Below are positions 57,881 to 64,000 of a DNA stretch of 64,000 nt, in pieces. The DNA is taken from NCBI RefSeq assembly GCF_008728515.1, contig NC_044981.1, forward strand, positions 97,414,043-97,478,042. Direction: 5' to 3'. The DNA is from Papio anubis. Lineage: Eukaryota; Chordata; Mammalia; Primates; Cercopithecidae. The first letter of the stretch is position 1. Every line of letters begins with the position of its first letter. The translations under genes were made by a program, and so were the position numbers. A model generated the notes under the pieces. That model ran no database searches, was not told the DNA's origin, and saw only the letters and a list, made by a program, of their open reading frames with translations.

Positions 57881-59179
57881 TTTTTATCGAAACTAAGAAA
57901 TATGTAGATGATCATTGAAATACATGTGGTACGTAAATGCAATTAAATGGGAAAATAGTGAGATAATATATTTTGTGTACAGAGATGTAATTACTGTTAA
58001 TTTTCATACTTGATATTATTATATCAATTTTTATTTTCAATTTTTCTATATATGTAATTCTTGTTTTTCTAAATAAGATCCAAACAGAATATAATTCCTA
58101 TTTTTAATCAACAGAATATCACCAAATTTTAACATTTTATGAAATATTTTTCTGAAAATGCTCTTATTATTCAAGGAATTTGCCACAATTTATTGTAGTA
58201 ATCCCTACTATTAACATATAGTTTTCTTTTTATTCCCATTATAAATAATTATATTGCTAAAATTCTTATACATATATTTTTGTGTGCAAACTGATTATCC
58301 ACATAGGATATTTTTCAAAGAAAGATCTTACTAGTCCAAATAGTTTGAATTTTTGGAGCTTGTTGATAAATGTTGCCAAATATTCTCAAAAAGGATTACC
58401 AATATACATTTATATATGTAAATAGTAATTTGGAATTATTTATTTCATCTCTTCATTCCAAACTTTGTTAATCACCACCATCTTTATTTGAGTCCTAGGT
58501 AAAATAAACTTTATTTTAATATTAAAATAATAATTTGATTCCTCATTTAACTACAAAGTCCCACTAGCCCAAGTTTAGTGTTGTGTAGTTCTGGCTTTTA
58601 GCACAGCTATGTCCAGGGACTCTTTCTCCATTTCTCTGCTCTGTATGTCTCTGCATGAGTCAGTCTTTACAAAAGTTCTTTCTTGAGAGTAGGAGCAGCA
58701 GTTGCAGCAAGCTACATAGTGAACTCTTCTTAGTTTAGCTAGTCCCATGGAGAAGAAGCTGTCTTCCTGATGAGTTAAGCCAAACTGAACAAATTTTCAA
58801 TGCCCATTGGCCAATTATATTTTTCTTTGGAGACTCAATTTTTTAGATCTTTTGCCTTTTTTTCTATTATTCTTGTCACCTTTTTAGTAGTTTAAATATT
58901 ACCATATTAAAACAATAACCCTTGTATATATGTGAACATATTTCACCTATTGTGGTTTTCCTTTTATTTCCTTTATACATGGTTCCTTTAGACATAGATA
59001 TTCTTTATATATTGTGTGTAATAACAGGAAGAAATCTAATATATTTGTATTGCCAAGCAGTCATGCTAGTAAACTTAAGCCATACAATGCAAATCTATTG
59101 ATGTTTCATAGACATGTGTCTTTGCGTATGCTGCACACATAGATGTATGCAAGTATGCACAGACACAATAAGTTTTATA
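57881..59179. other. AT-rich DNA, possible unassigned old repeats
   Basis: 58330-58410 ('gataaatgttgccaaatatt', 'aaaaaggattaccaatatac') and 58540-58830 ('ccatggagaagaagctgtct', 'caatgcccattggccaatta') resemble blocks seen in old mammalian repeats, but I cannot name them. No gene seen. Confidence 0.4.
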
Positions 59180-61480
59180 TTTTGAGGTTCAAAAAACTCA
59201 ATTGGAATTGCATTAAATTTGTAGCTTCATTTTAAGAGTTAAAATCTATAGGATATTTAATGTTCCTATGCATAAACATGAAATGTTTCTGATTTTATTT
59301 TTTAAATTCTTTTATTACCCCTAATAGGTTGTTATTTTCATTTTATACATTTTAATATTTCATTTTAAATGTAGTCATAGGAATTTTAATGTTATTGTGT
59401 ATGATTAAATTTTCCAATGAAAATTGTTTTTAAATGACTTATAGTTTTTATGTTAGAAACTATAGCTATTAGCTGTTTTATATCTATTTTAAAACTATCC
59501 ATATTATTCAACTTTTATGTTGGTCACTTCTTTTTACAGTTGATATTCTTAGGTTCTCATAAGAGATTCTCAAAATATGCACAGAATATTTATTCTATTT
59601 CCTTCTTTTCAACAGTTACGTAGATTGGCTACTTTACTTCTTCTGTTGTGTTAGCTAGAATTCCCAAAACTATTTTAAATATTTTAAATAATAGGAATAA
59701 TATAAACATTGTGTCTTATTTCTGACTTTAAAAAATTATTTGTCAGCTAATTTACCAAATTTCTATTAGTAATGAATAATTAATTTTCTTGAATTCATTT
59801 TTATGTCCATGAAGATCTTTTTTATTTCTTTTTATACTTTTAGACTAATACAAGTTTTGCATTCCATTTATATGTTTATACTGGTAGGTATGTAGTATGA
59901 TTATCATAAACTATAGCTGATATACTGTGGTTTTATTTTTTATTTGATTGGCATTTATTTAATATAATTGTATTAATATGCACAAGTAACATTGCTTGAA
60001 ACCAGTGTTTTCTAACAATTTTTAGTTTTTGAACTCTTTGTTCAAATTAAATCCTATTAGAAAATTTGACATGTAAGAGGACTAACTTATAAATGTTATA
60101 AATAAAAGAGTTGTGAGAAAGGAGTACTTCTTCCATTTTCTCTTTCAATTCTTTCTCTGTATATGTTCTAAAAAGACATTTGTCCTTCTTGTGTATATTT
60201 AATAAACTTAATTTGAATTTTTAATTTTTCTCACTATTGTCTTGATTGCTTAACATTGTTATATTCTTTGGAATTTGAGAAAGTAAGTACAGTAATCACT
60301 TAATGTCGTCAATAGGTTCTTGGAAACCGTGACTTTAAGCAAAGTTATATATAACAAAACCAATTGTTTTTCTCATCACTGTCACAATGAAACAACACTA
60401 AAAACAAAATGATGTTTTTAAAGGACCTACTGGAAGATGTTTTGCTTAAAACTGCAGTTTTCGAGACCTTATTGGTATCATTAAGTGAGGACTTACTGTA
60501 CTTTAAACTGAGCATTTTTGTTTAAATATAGTTTGAAATTCATTCTAAACATTTTTGACATACCATTATTTTTTAAACTTGTACAATCACAATTTTGTGG
60601 TTTGCTTTTTCAGAAATATTTAAGAGTTAAAATATTTTCAGGTGGTTGGGTTTTTCGTGTTGGTATCTTTAATTATAATTTAAATACAAATACACTATAA
60701 TTTTTAAAACTTCATTTTCTACTACTTAAAATTACTTGAATAACTCAGGTTGTGTGATTTCTTATTTATTTGTATAACTAGAGGGAAGGAGTAATGTGGT
60801 ACAGTCTTCCACAACCATATAATTATGTTAATTTCTTCTTCTAAGATTATTATTTGCTAGAAGTTTGCTTTTGTTCTATCAATATTTGTTCAACTTGTGA
60901 ACTGAAAGTTTATAGTATTATATCTGCATTGTAGGTTATACTATCTATAAAAATCAAACAACTGCATCTTGTAATGATTTTTGCCTTTATTTATTTTTCC
61001 TACATTATTTGAGTGACCTAGTTTTCTTTTGTTGTATTTGCATAATCTACTTGCCTCACATTTATCATCACATAATTTATATGTCTGTGTTTTCATATAG
61101 CTACACATACTTTGCTTTGATTGAGGTTCTCAGCTATATATACTATTTTTAGGTCTACTAGTAATAATATTTACTAAACACATTATTGATCTGATTTATA
61201 TTTTATTAATTATGTTAATCAAGAATGTGTGTTTTGAGTTCCTACTGTATGAATCCAAATATTAAGTATGCCATTTCCTTTTTCTACTTACTCATATTCT
61301 TTTTTGTTGCTTTTCATTAGTATAATATGGACTCTAGACCTTTATTATTATTGTTCTCATTTTTTATTTTGAGTTTTTTTGCTGTTGTTTGCAATTGTTA
61401 CATATTCAGTTTTCAACATATTTAAAAACTTCTTACATTTAATGTCACTGGTTTAAAAATATCTCTCCATCTTTCTTATA
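59180..61480 (-). mobile_element. Degraded L1M ORF2, antisense, split by a MITE
   Basis: 'caattggaattgcattaaat' followed by 'ataaacatgaaatg' and later 'tagctagaattcccaaaac' follow the reversed order of L1M ORF2. Past the MITE, 'atagctacacatactttgct' fits the endonuclease-side region. Divergence is high and the right end is uncertain. Confidence 0.6.
60290..60498. mobile_element. MITE-like DNA transposon, TA target site
   Basis: The ends 'cagtaatcacttaatg' and 'cattaagtgaggacttactg' are terminal inverted repeats (with a 4-nt gap in one) continuing inward as 'tcaataggtt' and 'accttattgg'. TA flanks both sides (60288-60289 and 60499-60500), as expected for the Tc1/mariner (Tigger-like) group. 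At 209 bp it is too short to encode a transposase. Confidence 0.75.
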
Positions 61481-61539
61481 AGGCCTGACTCCCCAGTTTT
61501 ATTTCATTTGCCACAGATTTGTATCAACTAGATTGTAAT

Positions 61540-62446
61540 TGATATGGTTTGGCTGCATCCCCACCCAAATCTCATCTTGAATTGTAGCTCCCATAATTCT
61601 CATGTGTTGTGGGAGGGACCCAGAGAGAGATAATTAAATCATGAGGGAAGTTTCCTCCATACTGCTCTCATGGTAGTAAATAAGTCTCACGAGATCTGAT
61701 AGTTTTAAAAGGGGTTTCCATTTTTGCTTGGATGTGAGACATAAAGTCAAAAGAGATCATTTTCAAGCTTTAAGATTTGACTGCCCCACAAGACTTTGGA
61801 CTTGCAGGGAGACTTTAGCCCCTTTGTTTTGGCCAATTTCTCTCTTTTGGAATGAGTGTACTTATCTAATGTCTGTACCTTTCTTGTATCTAAGAAGTAA
61901 CTAACTTGCTTTTGTTTTTACAAGCTCTTCAGTAGAAGGAACTTGCCTTGTCTCAGAAAAGACTTTGGACTGTGGACTTTTGTGCTAATGCTGAAATGAG
62001 TTAAGACTCTGGGGAACTGTTGGGAAGGCATGATTGGTTTTGAAATGTGAGGACACGAGATTTTGGAAGGGACACATTTGGAATGATATGGTTTGGCTAT
62101 GTCCCCACCCAAATCTCATCTTGAATTATAGCTCCCACAAATCTCTTATGTTTTGGGAGGGATCTGGTGGAAGATAAATGAATCGTGGGGGTTGTTTCCC
62201 CCATACTGTTTTGGAGTAGTAAATAAGTTTCACAAGATCTAATGGTTTTATAAGGAAAAACCCCTTTTGCTTGGCTTTCTCATTCTCTCTTGCCTGCTGC
62301 CATGTAAGATGTGCCTTTTGCCTTCTGCCATGACTGTGAGGCCTCCCTAGCCACATGGAACTGTGAGTCCATTAAACCTCTTTTTCTTTATAAATTACCC
62401 AGTCTTGAGTATTTCTTTATTTGCAGTGTGAAGATGGACTAATACA
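61540..62446 (+). mobile_element. THE1-like MaLR provirus with large deletion
   Basis: 61540-61731 is the first half of a THE1 LTR ('tgatatggtttggctgcatc' onward). 61732-62083 is 3' internal THE1 sequence ('acttgccttgtctcagaaaa', 'gagttaagactctggggaac'). 62084-62446 is a complete THE1 LTR ending 'gactaataca'. Bases 'gtaat' before and 'ataat' after are a likely 5-bp TSD with one mismatch. The remainder of the first LTR and most of the internal region are gone. No coding capacity. Confidence 0.9.
62084..62446 (+). mobile_element. THE1 3' LTR, full length
   Basis: Contains 'aagtttcacaagatctaatg', 'ctgctgccatgtaagatgtg', 'ctgtgagtccattaaacctc' and 'ttacccagtcttgagtattt', in the THE1 order. The 'attaaa' signal lies before the 3' end as in other MaLR LTRs. 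Confidence 0.92.
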
Positions 62447-62554
62447 ATAATCACAGGTAAATACATAATCACAGAGTTAAGGTAGATTACATTATTTTTG
62501 TACTTTTGTTAGAAACAAAAATATGCATAAATATCTGTAGCCCTTGGTTTTAAT

Positions 62555-62935
62555 TTCACATAAATCACTTCAAAACTTAGGGACTTAAACATATGTAGCT
62601 GACGATTTTGCTAGGGATTATTCAGGTGCAGGTCTCTCTCAACTGGCTAATTGTTGAAGGCTTTACTCACATGTCTTGCAGTTGGTTGGCTGTGGGTTGT
62701 GGCCACAGACATGACAAGGACCACTTGTTCCTCATATCCAGCTAGTTAGTCCATACCTCTTATAGAGCATCAGGGTTCTATGAGCAGTAAGAAAGGATAA
62801 TCTGCCAGACATAATCATTTATTAAATACTTACATCTCATTCACTGATGTCCCATTGGAATGCAAATCACGGGACAGGGCACAGAGTCAGATTGAGAGTG
62901 CCCTCAAAGTTCCATAAGAAGGGTGATGGTTACAA
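62555..62935 (-). repeat. Probable degraded MLT1-type LTR
   Basis: 'caaaacttagggacttaaac' resembles a well-known block of MLT1 LTRs (aaaacttagtggcttaaaac). 'actggctaattgttgaaggc', 'gtcttgcagttggttggctg' and 'tgtcccattggaatg' are weaker matches in a consistent order. Confidence 0.45.
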
Positions 62936-64000
62936 AGATAGGAATGATTGCTGGCATTTTGTAATTATTCTTCACAAAATCTTTCAGTCTATGGTAACTT
63001 CTTTTATGTTACAGAATTTTTTACAGCCCAAAACACATTTAACCTATTCCTTATTTTGTTCTTTCCCTCTTTAATGCATTTTGTGACTGTTCATTTACAT
63101 TTGAATTTCTGTATACACCCCATCTTGTGTATATTATAATTAGTGGTGGTGCATGTTGTTAAATTTCCTTACTTTTTACCTAGCTGCTGTTTTAGGGCTC
63201 TCCTCAGATCATATGCTAGAAGCTTTGTTGATATAAATTTACATTTCCTGTATAACAATTTAGCAAAGTGACTCAAACAGCAAGGGAACCATAGCTCTAG
63301 GCAGTTCTAACAGAGGAATTTCATTTCTGCATAGTTTACTCTCTGTGTTGATGAGGTGGTTGCCCTGGGAGCAAGGATGCTGCATTTAGCTTTATGATTG
63401 ACCTCGCTTTCTTGCCAGCTATCCTTGTATCTGTTTCATAGCTAAACTCAATTGACTTTCTGGTGCATAAGGGAAAACCCCAACCACTTTGTCAGGCGTT
63501 GGATAATCCTGATTCCTCTCTATTCAGATGCTTTTGAATCTATGTAGTGATAATAATTTCAATTATTGTATTCTCTGTTAGGTCTGTGGTCTACCCATGT
63601 TTTGAGGCATGGATAAATTAGAAAAAGTTAGTGTGATCCTGCCAGGATATCCCATGCTTCCCTGAATGCCACATTGCTTCCATAGAAAATGCAGTTGACC
63701 TTATGTTTCTATCTCCATGCCAATACTATCTGTACCATGACAGAAAATATTAGAACACCTGCTTGAATTAGATTCTCTTGTTCTATATTTGATCTCTACA
63801 TGCTCTCACCCATATCCATGAGTTTATCACCTGTAGTCAAAATAATCATAAATTATTATATTAATTAAATACATTTTCTATTATTGGTATTAATAATTAT
63901 ACCTGGCAACTTGGTATTTCTTTCTGTGTGTGTTAACACCATCACTATCTGACTATACCTAGAGAGAAATATGTTGTAGCTCCTCTATTGGATTGGTACA
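62936..64000. other. Single-copy DNA
   Basis: No repeat or gene recognised. Overlapping frames at 62847-63074 and 62948-63139 show no domain. Confidence 0.5.

Overview
This is an AT-rich, CpG-poor primate (human-like) nuclear genomic window with no convincing protein-coding gene, no CpG island and no intact RNA gene. The clade call rests on the resident repeats: Alu elements with A-rich tails and target-site duplications (TSDs), L1PA-like L1 3' ends, THE1, MST and MLT1 LTRs of the MaLR group, and older MIR, L2 and hAT-Charlie relics. Family names come from recognised consensus features, not from a database search. The longest open frames are pieces of L1 ORF2 or chance frames in repeats, so this looks like a gene desert or the inside of a very large intron.

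Layout. 1-9.1 kb: mostly single-copy AT-rich DNA with a MIR split by a truncated Alu (1.8-2.3 kb) and an old 5'-inverted L1 (3.6-5.0 kb). 9.1-12.1 kb: a three-level nest, with a young 5'-inverted L1 (perfect 16-bp TSD) inside another L1, itself inside a MER5A-like hAT relic. 12.4-13.4 kb: two MIRs, one carrying an AluJ. 13.6-22.6 kb: an essentially full-length old L1 (L1MA/L1PB type) with 5' UTR, decayed ORF1 and ORF2, its own TSD, and a younger truncated L1 in its 3' UTR. 23.1 kb: MLT1-type solo LTR with a perfect TSD. 26.3-27.8 kb: L2 split by an Alu, an L1MB-like 3' end holding a 30-nt U6 snRNA fragment, and another Alu. 28.3-32.7 kb: a 4.4-kb L1 with its 5' half inverted. 32.7-47.6 kb: sparse MIR, L2, hAT, LTR and Alu relics plus a local direct duplication (39.9 and 40.8 kb) and pyrimidine-rich tracts. 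47.7-50.4 kb: L1M/HAL1 relic, then three Alus including a tail-to-tail inverted pair. 50.8-52.9 kb: L2, and an L1MB-like end split by an MST LTR. 53.6-61.5 kb: several old antisense L1 segments with a small TA-flanked MITE. 61.5-62.45 kb: a shortened THE1 provirus. 62.5-64 kb: probable MLT1 remnant and unique sequence.

Nothing here works together as a gene system. The biology is the record of retrotransposition: three independent L1 copies with 5' inversions (the twin-priming signature), nested insertions with readable TSDs, a possible Alu 3' transduction and an internal snRNA fragment.
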